Assembly (NCBI RefSeq): GCF_018812025.1
Contig: NC_063045.1
Span: forward strand, 59,634,383-59,698,382
Source: Megalobrama amblycephala
Taxonomy: Eukaryota; Chordata; Actinopteri; Cypriniformes; Xenocyprididae
Reading direction: 5' to 3'
DNA: 64,000 nt
Part shown: piece after piece, positions 1-11,495 of the stretch
Position numbering within the stretch: the first letter of the stretch is position 1
Layout of the letters: every line of letters starts with the position of its first letter
Notes under the pieces: model-generated
The model's database searches: none
What the model saw: the letters and a program-made list of their open reading frames with translations, nothing else
What the model was told of the DNA's origin: nothing
Program-made: the position numbers and the translations under genes

Positions 1-362
1 GCTTGTAAATAAAAGTGCTGAGCTGAATTAGTGTTTAAAAGAGAATAAAGTCAAATGCACCTTTTACCCTTTAGATTATCACAGAAGTACTGGGATAAAA
101 GTTTATAGTTCGGATGTAAACACTTGATGTCAGCGGTAGCGATCAACATAGAGCAAATCACCCTGGGAGTCAGCTGATGTGAGCTTGACTGACGTGACCT
201 GCCAGAAATAATGCTACACTTGATTTATGAATCATTCATTCAAACGAATTTTTAAAAAAAATTCATTCAAATTAATTAAATATTTTAAATAGACTACAGC
301 AATTAGTATTTTGTTAGAACCACTAGTAAATTACATGTTATTTTGTTTAGTTGTCTGTTCAG
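1..362 (-). repeat. dispersed repeat, inverted partner of 2283-2720
   Basis: Read on the minus strand, this stretch matches 2283-2720 over most of its length; both share the segment reading ctgaacagacaactaaac and the following AT-rich sequence. A third relative lies at about 18430-18930. The two arms enclose exons 1 and 2 of the first secreted-protein gene copy. No coding potential is seen. Family name unknown. Confidence 0.7.
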
Positions 363-1023
363 AATAGAGTGCCTCAGGGATGACGCAATTTTGTAGGCAA
401 AACCCGGAAGCGAGTTAGCATTTTAGGGCTTCCGGTTCCAACTCCGTCAAGTCTATGGGTTTTTTGAATGGGTTTTTGCTAAATCGCCTGAAATAAGGTC
501 TGTGCTTACCAAAGCCTCTAAATACTTTCACGTTTTGATCTATGACATAAAACACACCAGTTATAACCCACTTGTGATTTTTTAAACTTTTACTGTGTCT
601 TCAAATCGGCGGTTGCTAACAAATTGCTAAAAGGGACTACTTCTTTTGGTGGGGACGTCATCATTAAAAACTGGACATTTGGACAGCATTTCTCATGAAA
701 AAGTGGATAAGTATTCACAACAGCGCAGATCATAATCAGCGAGCATGTTTTTAAATAAAGTTGTTTTCTAAATAAAGTTTGAGGAAGCTTGGTGGCGACT
801 TTATTTAGGCTTCAAAATCTATACATTTTGTGTTAACTTGTAAAGATTATCTTGATAGACAAAACGTGTAAGTGTCATAACCCTTTGTTAAACACAGAGC
901 TTATTTTCTGCGATTTTCCAAAAGTCTATGGGAAAAATGCATAGGCTTTCGATCGAGGGAACCCGTGCGCCGCTAACTTCTAGGTTGGCCTACAAAAACG
1001 CGTCATCCCTGGGGCACTCTATT
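363..1023. mobile_element. short non-autonomous DNA transposon (MITE), 661 bp
   Basis: Both ends carry the same inverted 24-base terminus beginning AATAGAGTGCC and continuing CAGGGATGACGC, with one mismatch. There is no open reading frame of note. The inverted repeat at 2283-2330 lacks this insertion and works as an empty-site reference on its left side. I cannot assign the superfamily, since no clear target-site duplication is visible. Confidence 0.75.
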
Positions 1024-1420
1024 GTGGGAGAATAGTGATCTCTATTTGAAGAAAAAAAGAAAAGTGATTCTCAGTTTATCCAGAATTGTGCAGGTCTGAC
1101 CCAAAGTCACCAGAATTGAAAGATTTGATCTTGGGAGTCCTGTAGTGATCAAGCTGCTGTCAACATCATAATTTATCACTGCATTCATCAATCATAAACA
1201 TTTCTGTGTCCATTTTGGTGAAATATTATGTTTTTGATACAGATAAACTGGCTGACCAGAAAAGGACCTGATTGAGACCATAATGATTCCTTTACCTTTT
1301 ATCCTCAAGATCCTTAAGGTTTCAGTGCTGATAGGTGTGGGTAGTGTGGGTATATACACCATAAACTCCATCCACCAAAAGGGTGAGATACACCAATACA
1401 CAAATCTTACACACAATTTA

Positions 1421-1421
<1 letters not shown>

Positions 1422-1454
<33 letters not shown>
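1422..1454. repeat. (TG)n microsatellite
   Basis: An uninterrupted TG dinucleotide run in intron 1 of the broken gene copy. Further TG runs occur at 1689-1710 and 2214-2231. A TG run also sits at 22003-22027 in the matching intron of copy 2. Confidence 0.95.
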
Positions 1455-1457
<3 letters not shown>

Positions 1458-2282
1458 CGTTTTTGTGATTTATGAGGACACAAATTTGTATAATAACATG
1501 GGTATTACCCTCATATTTAAAATAGCTTTAAAAACATACTAAACAATGTTTTATTAAAAATGTAAAAATGCAGAATGTTTATAGGTTTAGGGGTAGGGGT
1601 ACTGTAGGGGGATAGAATGTACAGTTTGTACAGTATATTAAAACCATTACGCCTATAGAGAGTCCTCACTTTGATAGCAAAACAAACGTGTGTGTGTGTG
1701 TGTGTGTGTGCTCTGAACTAAAGGCACTACCTACCGATACGATACTCTTATCTCCCAATCTACAAAGTATGTTTTATCCATCCGTGAAATAGGATATACA
1801 GTTTTGTTCTATGGACACATTTAATACAAAATCAGCACCTAATAAATTGCTGACTGTGAGTTTGCATGTCACCACTGTGTTTCTTGACAGAAGTGAATCG
1901 TTCGAATCAGACACCTGTCAGATGTTGCAATTCTGAGAACTTCAGGACCAGCAGCTCAAAGACGCCGCCCAGAAAGCACTAGACGCCATTGGTTCTAAAC
2001 TCAAGTTGACTGCTTCTAATAAGGGACCGAACCACAGCCAGCATGTCTTCAATAACGGACTCCTTAAGTTCCACAGCAGAGTTCTGGAGGACCTGCTGAA
2101 AGATTTGGGGCACTACGATGAGCAGATGAAGAACCTGGAGCAATACCTCTATATCCCCCTCAGCCCAACCGAACAAAATGCCATTAGTACAATGGTGGCC
2201 CACTTCAGGTCAGTGTGTGTGTGTGTGTGTGTTAAATCTGCACGACTCTGGTTAAATTAACAATCATGACTTTTTGTTTTAA

Positions 2283-2870
2283 ACAGAGACCACAATTCTT
2301 CCATGATTCTGAACAGACAACTAAACAAAATAACATGTAATTTACAAGAGGTTCTGACAAAATGTTAATTACTGCTGTCTATTTAAAACATTTAATTATT
2401 TTAAAGGTTTGAGTGAATGATTTAATGATGCACCCATATATACTTGTTTCATTACTGGATGAATCAGCATTTTTAAACGAATCTCCTGAATGAATGATTC
2501 AATGACTAATACATTTTTAAACAGTCACTTGTCGCCACCTTCTGTTGTAACGATGTAATCGATACAATTGTTATTTGAAGCACCAAAATGGTTATTTGCT
2601 CTATTTTGATCGCTTCTTTAGACATCAGTGTTTATATCTGAACTATTAACTTTTATCCCATTACTTCTGTGATAATATTAATATTTGTAATGGCCTACTG
2701 TGTGGCTGAAAAGACTGTTAAGTGGTTTCAAACACATAACATCTGCTCTCTGAATCAGAAGATTTGAATGTTCCGGTGTGATTTTGTCAAAGGTCTAATA
2801 GACACAGGAGAATCGTTGTCATTTAGGAATGAAATTGCAAGGGTGTTTGAAGATCCCAATCGTTTAATGT
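2283..2870 (+). repeat. dispersed repeat in intron 2 of gene copy 1
   Basis: The first part is the inverted counterpart of 1-362. The later part (about 2770-2870, with the string agaatcgttgtcatttagg) matches 18850-18890. No coding capacity is seen. The family is unknown to me. Confidence 0.65.
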
Positions 2871-4299
2871 TTAATCGTGAAGCCATCTTTTGGGAGTGTT
2901 CCCCATGAAGATTACAGTATGTGACGCACTCATGAATGACACTGAAGTCACACCTCTAGTCACCACCAGCCAAAAACCAGCACCACCCATAGCACCCTCC
3001 GTGAAATGTCTTCCCTGCTTTGTACTTTCCACAGCAAAATTAAGATTATAGTGAAAACAGGCCTGATCCAAACAGATCCTGGAAGTGTAAAGCTGTGACT
3101 GATTGTCCTGTTCTGTCATGTGTCAGATCAAGGTTCAGTGAAATCCTTGAAGGCGACCTAGTGAGGTTCATGTCTGTGAGCCAGTTCTGTATGAAATGGA
3201 AACCAGAGGGCATTGGGGTTATCCTTAGGCCCATTCTGGCTTTCCTAAGGTCCTGCACCAGTTTATTAATCAGTCTGCTGAACCAACAGTTATTGAGCCT
3301 TGTTCTCTGCTCATGTGCCCTGTGTGACTTTGTTTGATTAATAGTATCACCCTCTCATCGCTCATCTCAGCTCATGTTGGTATATGTTTTTCAAATTATA
3401 AAAAGGTCCGACCTAAATGTTATATTTTTAACTCATGGTATTAATTACATTAATGGTCGGTTCTGAACCAGTGCATAAACGGCTTTAGTTTCATTTGACA
3501 TAATTAGACATTTTCACTTTTAGTTTCAGTTACTTGTTTTATCTTGTTTTTTTTGTGTTTGTCTCTATAGTCAGGATGAGTTCTATGTGGATTATAATGC
3601 AGCTTTGTATGATACTTGTGGAATACCTCAAGGCTTATACATCTGTCTACGAAGCTGATAGAAGAGGAATCCATGAGATTCGTCAGCAGGTGAGAAACAT
3701 TGGCAGAGAGATGGCGAACCATGATGTGTATGTGGACCCGATGGCCCGTGATCGCTGGCTGCAGGAGAACCGAGACCATGTCCAAGTGTACTATCGGGTC
3801 AGAGATAAATTGAGGAATATGTTCCAGAACATCCTGGATAACTTCGAAAGTGTGTCCGGATGGATCAGAGGGTTACGCGCGAGAAACTGGAAAAGGTTAG
3901 ACAGCTGGCTTCTGGATTACATCACGAACAAACAATAAATATAACTGTTAATGCACAAAAATCAATCAAAATAAGCCATACAAAACTGAATCATCGACAG
4001 ACCCAAAAGACCTTCTGATGAGTTCAGTAGAGCTCCTCTTAGTCCATTAAATCACTTTATATTATAGCAGATGACCTTCAAAATAAAGGACCTTTTCTCA
4101 TGTAACTCTTGTTCTCTTTTCAGGGATGACATAAAGTGAGTCTGGACTAAAACCTGTTCCAGAACCAGTCTTCCTAATCATCTTCTGGATCCTGTTTCCA
4201 TCATCTGTAGTGATGCTGATGATGATAAACAATGAAAATGGTTTCTTTGTACTTTTGTCAGTTAAACGTTCAAAATAATAAACAAATCACAGATTCTTG

Positions 4300-4430
4300 T
4301 TTAAAGGCACAATATGTACGTTTTCGCCACTAGAGGTCGTATTTTCAAATCAATAACAAAGGCGAAGCTTGATAATGCTATGAGTGGAATGATGAGAAGA
4401 AAGCAGAAACTGAGGATACTGCAGATATTA
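4300..4430 (+). repeat. downstream flank shared with gene copy 2
   Basis: The segment containing gccactagaggtcg followed by attttcaaatcaataacaaa recurs at about 25190-25340. The unit duplicated in tandem therefore reaches at least several hundred bases past the stop codons of both gene copies. Confidence 0.75.
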
Positions 4431-4448
4431 ATTGATAAGCGATGTAAG

Positions 4449-6082
4449 GCTTGATTTTCCTGCTAAACAAAAACTGAGATCAAGCATCCTGCAATAAAGC
4501 AATAAAGCGTATCTGGAGAGAAGATCTTAAAAGAATAGCATAGGACAACGCCTTGCCCCCACACATCTACAGTATGCAACCCAAACACACACACACACAC
4601 ACATACACACACACACAAACTCTCCTTCCCCCTGCCTCAAGTCACTGAAAATTTATATTCTATGTATAATGTAACTTGTATATCTATTGTTTTTCCCTTT
4701 TCATGTTTGGTATCATTTTAAAAGTCTCAGTGCGATTGGTAAAATGGTCTCAATTTCACAGCAGTCACTTGTATTATGAAGAAGATGGAAAACTAAGGAA
4801 AATTCTGTCCTATCTTTGGGTGGTTTCTCCCAAGGTTTTTTCTCCATTTTAACACATATTTGCCTTTGGCTTGCTTAGTTGGGGACACTTGACACTTGAT
4901 ATTTAACAGTGCTTTGCATCTGCCTGCATTGACACTTTCATTAAAAGCTGCTGTGCAGCCAAAATTATATACCAGAGTAAGGTTCCACCCACCGGCCCAA
5001 AAACGGATTCTGACGGCCTGGGCGAAGGTTAAGCGTGTATGCCTTTTCAGTGCCTCTGTGAAGTTCACTTAATTTCAGTCGTTTAATCTGACTCCAATTT
5101 CAAATGATTCTTATTCTTAGGTTGTTTCCAATTAGAAATTAATCATTGGTTATGCATTAATTTAGATTTTTGATAATTCTGATTACCTTATATCTTCAAT
5201 TATTCATTCACTGCAGTCCCGGTATCGCTTTAGAAAAGTCACTTTGGCCAACTGAGTGCTCTTCTCGGACACAAACTCGTCAGTTCTGACCTTAAACATT
5301 GATAAATATCTACTTTTAAGTCGGTCGCGCTTTACTTACTCGTAACAAAAAGCATAGTTTTTATATATTTATGAAAACTGCAACTTATTTAAGGCAGCGA
5401 TAGTCAGAAATCGAAATGGACTTAATTGATGTGCCCTATGCTGCCATCTATTAAACCTTCAATATTATCAATCCTGAACACAGATTTGCGGTAATACCTT
5501 CGCTTTAATCTACTAGAAATAATGAATTAAGAATAATGCAGAATAAATCAAATATAACAATTTATTTGTCAAGTAAAAATGGATCATGTCAATTACATTA
5601 CAGTTAGAAAATTAGAAGCCAATTCAGAAATAATAAATGCATAACATCAATTACTCAAAGAAATACATATACACACAGTGATGTGTGAATGTCTTCATAC
5701 ATTCAACCCATCTCTGCATGGGGGCTTCTGGCTACAGAAAGTCCTGCATGACTGCTTTGCACTTTACCTTATATACCAAGAACAGAACAAAGGATTGTAC
5801 ATTTTTATTACACCAACACCTGTTTTGGGGGGAGAGAAGAAGAGACACTACCCAAAAAGAGGACAGAATTCTCCTTAGTTTTCAATCTTCTTCATAATAC
5901 CAGTGACTGCTGTGAAAATGAGACCATTTTACCAATCGCACTGAGAAATTTAAAATGGGGGGTTGCATCCTGTAGACGTGTGTTGTCCTATGCTATCTCT
6001 TTGAGATATTCTCTCCAGATGAGCTTTATTGCTTTATTGCAGGGCACTTTATCTCAGTTTTTTGTTTGAGCAGGAAAATAAA
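4449..6082. mobile_element. foldback element with long inverted arms
   Basis: The arm at 4449-4830 is an imperfect reverse complement of 5838-6082; for example tatctggagagaagatctta pairs with the region around 5990-6020, and gaattctgtcct-type sequence occurs in both arms. The 1 kb between the arms shows no recognisable protein. This looks like a non-autonomous DNA transposon of unknown family. Confidence 0.7.
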
Positions 6083-6097
6083 GTCATACACCAGTTA

Positions 6098-6172
6098 TCA
6101 CTGTAAAGCTGCTTTGACACAGTTTGCATTGTAAAAAGCGCTATATAAATAAAGGTGATTTGACTTGACTTC
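6098..6172 (+). repeat. retroposon-like 3' tail
   Basis: The string aagcgctatataaataaagg followed by TTGACT repeats is a tail very common in fish genomes, and a similar one occurs at 39228-39262. No body of an element precedes it here. It abuts the truncated left LTR of the next element. Confidence 0.5.
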
Positions 6173-7430
6173 AGTTCAGGTGTGTCTTATTAATTTAGTC
6201 TAGTTAACTTTTTGTTTGTCTAGTTAACTGTTTGCTGTGTATATAAGCCTTGAGTTTCAGTCTGTTATTTGTCTAACGTTGTTTATGTTACTTGGCATTT
6301 GTAGTTTGCTTTCCTGGTGATTTTCCTTGTTCCTTGTTCCTTGTTTAGATTACTCCATTAAAAGTCCTTCAAGATATCTCCTTTGTTGTGCATTTTGAAG
6401 TAGAAGAAGTTAAAAAATGGAGTATCTTCCTCATCCAGGCCCATCTGAAACACACTCGCCAGCTTACCCCACTCTGATGCCCTCCACATACCGCTCCAAT
6501 GGTTCCGTCCATTCCTATCCTTATGTGTTTCCCTGTGTTCCCCCACAAATGGTTTTCCAAAAGTGCTGACTTGGGAACCAAAGTTGCAGACCCGGCATTT
6601 ACATCTGTCAGGTCAGCGCTGAAGTCCGCCTCACTTCCTCCATCTAAATCTCCATCTCAGGCCTCAACTCAGTGAATAAGATGGCCACCACCCTTCCAGA
6701 GTCTCTTCCCAATATGGCCACCACCATTCCAGTGTCTCATTCCGATATGGCAGCCATTCCAGAGCCTTCTTCTCATGATGGCCACACCTGGAAATGAGTC
6801 CTCTCCAGAACCTGCTAAGGACCTATGGCTAATCAACTTTTGGTCAGAACCAATACCAGCCCCCGACCAGAGTCCAGTGCAGGCCTGGTCCCCCAAGCTC
6901 CCGACTCCACCTCGGAGGCTTCACACCTGCCTGCACCTCTACTCTCGCCCTCCTATAAAGACACCAGGGTGCCCACCTTCCCACCCCTTGAACTTTTGCT
7001 TGCTCTATGCCCTCCTCCCCAAGCCACCCTGCCTCTGGGCTATCTTCTTACGGCACGAGGATGTGCCTTTTTGGGAGGGGGCGTACTGTCACGTTTAGAG
7101 TATGTTTTTGATCAGTTTTCATGCTTTTTTTTTCTGTCTTCAGTTTCTTAGTCAGTTTTCTAGTTTGTTAATTGTTTCAGTTCTCCTTGTGTGCCTGCCT
7201 ATTTGTCTCTTGGTTACTGATTAATTAGTGTCTTCAGTTCAGGTGTGTCTTGTTAATCAAGTCTTAACTCCTCTGTCTGCTGTGTATTTAAGCCTTGAGT
7301 TTCAGTCTGTTTTTTGTCTAGCTTTTTTTTATGTTATGTGGTGTTTGTAGTTTAATTTCTTGGTGATTTTCTCTGTTCCTTGTTCAGATTACTCCATTAA
7401 AGGTTCTTGAAGATATCTTCTTCATTGTGT
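6173..7430 (+). mobile_element. remnant LTR retrotransposon with two LTRs
   Basis: The segments 6173-6400 and about 7225-7430 are close direct repeats; both contain ttcaggtgtgtctt, an ataagccttgag or tttaagccttgag promoter-like stretch, and gattactccattaaa with a poly(A)-type signal. The right LTR appears to start at TGTCACG (7087) directly after a purine-rich tract, ggagggggcg, consistent with a polypurine tract. The left LTR lacks its first 130-150 bases. The interior (about 6400-7080) is proline-rich in several frames but shows no recognisable gag or pol motif, so this is a non-autonomous or deleted copy. Confidence 0.65.
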
Positions 7431-8299
7431 GTTTCAATACTGCAACTCCAGTGTGAGAGGCTCGCAGTCCTGGCATTTAACTCAATTGGCACGGGTTTGA
7501 ATCCGCCTTCTGCTGAGCTTGCATTCATTTTTAATAAAAATGGAAATGTTCTAAAAGTAGAAATAAACTGCGAACAAGTGATTAATAATACTGCGAATAA
7601 ACTGCGAATAAAGTGTTTATTGGGTAGGGTTAGGGGAAGGTGTAGGCAAGGCTTTTATTCTTCCAATAAGGCAGCATCCATTTAATAATTTTAATAAGTA
7701 TAATAATTTACACTATGATATTGCATCATGTTAATGTACAAAAATATAGAAATATGCAAATAGTATGTGCCGATAGCATCTAATTACTATTTACTCTTAT
7801 TGCAAAGAACTGAGCAAATTTGAACTTATGGACCTGTTGCTATGACAGCAAGTCCAGGATGAGCATTGAAGAACCAAACAATCCAAGATCATGCCAAATT
7901 GCATTAATCAAATCCAGCCGAGTTAGCGATGTATGAAACTCAGTGCAATGTGCTGAAATGACATGAATGAGAATGTAACTGTGATCAGCTAACTCTTTAG
8001 TATCATGACAATAAAATCTTCTTTCAGTTCTACTGGTCCTACCATATCCACCAGGGGTGTAAGAAAATTAATCTTTTGTGCCATGCAATTGTGATATGTA
8101 ATATGCGAGGGTCACAGAGGGGGGTGCAGCTAGTTTTACATTCTGTATTTGCTGATATTCACCTAGAGAGGGGGTTTGACCACTCGTTTATTTGTAGGTT
8201 GGTCTTATTAGCTGGTTTCCAGCATGACAGAACTGGTGGTTCTAGCTGGTCTGTCAGATGATTTTAGTTTCAAAACCTCTATAAAAAAAAAGCATGATT

Positions 8300-8410
8300 G
8301 AGCCTTCGCTGTTGTTGGTTCTAGTCTATGGAATAACTTACCAATTCCAGTTAGAACTGCTTCCTGTTTACCAAGTTTGAAGTATTTGCTTAATATTTGC
8401 TTATAAAAAC
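8300..8410 (+). mobile_element. possible LINE ORF2 C-terminal fragment
   Basis: One frame reads VVGSSLWNNLPIPVRTA, which resembles the conserved tail found at the end of fish CR1/L2/Rex-type LINE ORF2 proteins. Flanking frames are broken and no reverse transcriptase motif is nearby. The call rests on this one short match. Confidence 0.35.
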
Positions 8411-8863
8411 AATAATCTTACACTGGTTTTACTCACCTCCTCGCTGTGCTCCTCCTCACTTCACTTTCTGCCTCCTCGACTTGCAGTCAGACGATACGAC
8501 TGTAGCTGACAAGAGGTAACTACCAGCTTATTATTGCTGTTAATAAATTGAATACTCTGTGAATTTGTAGTTGAATGAGGGCATCCATTTTCCAGATTCA
8601 ATTTACTTGGCAGATTTGATCAAATGTTGATGTTAGCTTGTTAACTGCAAAAGAATGCTTGCTGATCTCTTCTAATTTAACCAGGGGTGCTGGAACTATC
8701 TTCACAGGTTTATAAACAATGCAATATTTATAAATTCAGTAATATTTAAATCAGTATAGATTCAGTATTGAATTTCACTGTTAATTGTATTGTGCTACTA
8801 AACTTTGTTCTTATTAAAATGTTTTAATTTTTTTGTTTTAATTCTCCAAATTAAGGATTTTTC

Positions 8864-10095
8864 TCCATATAGTGGACTTCACTGGGGTTCAAGGGGTTGA
8901 AGGTCCAAATGTCAGTTTCAGTGCAGCTTCAAAGAGCTCTACATGATCCCAGACGAGGAATAAGAGTCTTATCTAGAGAAACGTTCGGTCATTTTCTGAA
9001 TAAAAAAAAATAAAATTTATATACTTTTTAACCACAGATGCTCATCTTGCACTGCGCCACGCGTTATATAATCATGTTGGGAAGGTCACATGACATAGGT
9101 GAAAGTACACATCAAGTGTTCATAAAGCAAACATGCAAAGACTACGTCAAATACCTTTTAAAAAAAAAAAAAAAAAGAAAAAAAGGTAAAACAACGATGT
9201 CGGATGATTTGAAGCTGGAGGAGAAAATGAGATGGAGTTTTTTACCCTACTGGGGTACTTCTGGCTAAATCACGCGTGACCTTTCCAACATGATTACGTA
9301 ATGCATGGCTCATCACAGAGCTATTCCAAGACAAGCATTTGTGGTTAAAAAGTATATATATATTAGGGGTGTGACGAGACAGGTATCTCACGAGACGAGA
9401 CGAGACTCGAGATTGAGTTCACGAGACGAGACGAGACAAGATTTTTACACACTATTTTTAAGAAATCCTCAATCCTTTGCTACAGTATTTATTAATCTTT
9501 GTTTATGTTAGTTAATAAAAATAGTCATTCATTGTTAGTTCATGATAGTTCAAAGTGCATTAACTAATGTTAACAAATGAAACCTTATTTTTTGTGCTTA
9601 ATAAGATTAAGAGAAACTGTTATTCATTTTTTATGGTAACACTTTACAATAAGTGCAACCAAAGTGCAAATAAGTCCAAATTTTTCTTTGATACAGAGCT
9701 AAGAGATGGTTACAACTACACTGCCCAGCCTAAAATAGCTTTCATATTGAGAGATATTTGCATGCATCAGGGAGCCGCTTTCAAAATGCGAGGTACTGAA
9801 ATCGCGTTTGAATGCGCGCTCGCGTTTACTTTCACTTTTAGCGATCGCGCGTAACTCTGTAAATATGGAGTGGTGGCAACCGTTATAAAACTGAATTAAA
9901 TGTTTTTTATTTAAATACAAAGCAAAACGACAGTGGAGGCGTAATGTAAACGAATCGGTGGCATATTCTTTCCTAATCATCCTAACACTCTGTCATGGCA
10001 ACAACATCACGAGACTACTTTTTGCCTCGACGAGAAATCTCGTCACATATTAGTCTCGCGAGATCTCGTGCCACGAGATCTCGTCACACCCCTAA

Positions 10096-10126
<31 letters not shown>

Positions 10127-10270
10127 TTTTCAAAAAAAATAAACAATTGTTTCACTACTCGTATTCCTCGTCTGGGATCATGTAGAGCTCTTGAAGCTGC
10201 ACTGAAACTGACATTTGGACCTTCAACCCGTTGAACCCCAGTGAAGTCCACTACATGGAGAAAAATCCTG
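8864..10270. mobile_element. palindromic foldback element, interrupted by a second transposon
   Basis: The left arm from 8864 (ggatttttctccatatagtg, then cttcactggggttcaa) is mirrored by 10135-10270. The inner halves also pair: tttttaaccacagatgctca near 9030 pairs with the tgtggttaaaaagta segment ending at 9354. The right arm is split by the element at 9364-10094. The short open frame at 9038-9268 lies in the palindrome and is not a convincing gene. Confidence 0.7.
9364..10094. mobile_element. hAT-like non-autonomous transposon, nested
   Basis: Both termini carry the same 16-base inverted repeat TAGGGGTGTGACGAGA and are flanked by ATATATAT on each side, which fits an 8-bp hAT-type target duplication, although the target is itself a TA microsatellite. 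No transposase frame remains. It lies in the right arm of the palindromic element at 8864-10270 and is therefore the younger of the two. Confidence 0.75.
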
Positions 10271-11495
10271 AAATGTTTTCCTCAAAAACCTTAATTTCTT
10301 TTCACCTGAAGAAAGAAAGAAAACCATAAACATATTGGATGACATGGGGTGAGTAAATTATAAATGAACCAGCTCAAACCAGCTCAAGCTTCAAAACATC
10401 CTATCCAGCATATGCAGTTTTTTTTTCAAAAGGATGGATATGTGTAAATCCATGTTAAGGATGCGTTCCTGTCACATATCACACATGTGCACTTCAATAA
10501 GCCGACAGAAAGCATGGTAATGTGTTTACAGTTGGTACACTTTTTGCTTTTTCCGTGACCACACCAAAACTAGGGACTGAAAAGAAGTGATTTTTCATAT
10601 GACATTTCCTTTACTTGTCTACTAAAATATTAATAATTATTAACATCCATATGTATGTTATATTTGCCAAAATTAGCTCTTAAACACAAGAAGCAGGTAC
10701 AGTTGAGTACAGTTGAGAATGCTGTAAAGCTGCCTAACCAATTCACTGCAAATGTAAAATATCTTTAAAAATGAGAATTCAACAGTTTTTTATTTTCATT
10801 CAGTATTTTATCTGATTATTTGTTTTGTTAAAAGTAGTTCATTTGAAAAACATTATACAGTAATGGCAAACAGAGATACAATATTTAATTTCAGTCAATC
10901 ATTTTAATGTTAACAGTTGAAAAGTTGAGTAAAAGTAATAAACATTGAACAACTGCAAACAGCAATAATAAAACAGATGAAATCTATTAACTTGTGATCT
11001 TACATTGTGCAACTAAACTGCATGTGCCGCAATAGGATTCTATAGTGCGGGTACATTTGGTACATTGTGTCTCAACTGTACCCCGCTGACCACCTTGAAC
11101 ATTTCTCTAGATTTTATGATGACCTTGCATGACACAAAGTCATGCAGTATGTCAGTGTTTAGAGCACAGATTAAGGTTTATGAAAATGTAAGTTAATACA
11201 CATGTGCGAAGCAAATATCACAGATCAGACTTGTTGCGTACGCAAGTTAATTAAGGTGTTTCAACTGTACCAACTGTACCTGGTCTACCCTACTCCGATA
11301 AAGGAAAACAAGTTAACGTGTTTACATGAACGTGACCCACCCCCTCCCCGGACCCCCTGCAAATTTATACATAGACTTTTGTCAGTCAAAAACTTTAATA
11401 CACATTTCTGGGTCCATTTGGTGAAAAAATAATATTATATTATGTTTTTTTTTAATACAGATTGCTGACTAGTAAAGGACCTGATTGAGACCACA

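Larger units (their letters stand above)
1283..4139 (+). pseudogene. broken copy 1 of an unrecognised secreted helical protein gene
   Basis: This is a tandem paralogue of the gene at 11496-24305. Exon 1 (1283-1334) starts MIPLPFILKIL, a hydrophobic signal-like leader. Exon 2 (1891-2208) keeps the family segments LTASNK, QHVFNN, LLKFH and MVAHFR. Exon 3 (3571 to about 3895 or 3938) keeps VDYNAA and VDPMA. Splice sites and intron flanks are clearly shared with copy 2. It appears dead: joining exons 1 and 2 in the phase used by copy 2 hits an early stop; the conserved part of exon 2 lies in another frame; and exon 3 lacks about 26 bases after VDYNAALYD, shifting the frame again. A possible exon 4 (4124-4139) follows a good acceptor and ends in TGA. 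An alternative is a rescued isoform using different starts, but two independent shifts make that unlikely. Confidence 0.7.

Noticed and set aside
3534..3938. 134-codon frame as a complete protein
   Set aside because: Its first part is intron plus the wrong frame of exon 3; only the part after the 26-base deletion corresponds to the family.
6669..7151. Overlapping proline-rich frames on both strands
   Set aside because: They lie between the two LTRs of a retroelement, are short and overlap each other, and have no recognisable motif.
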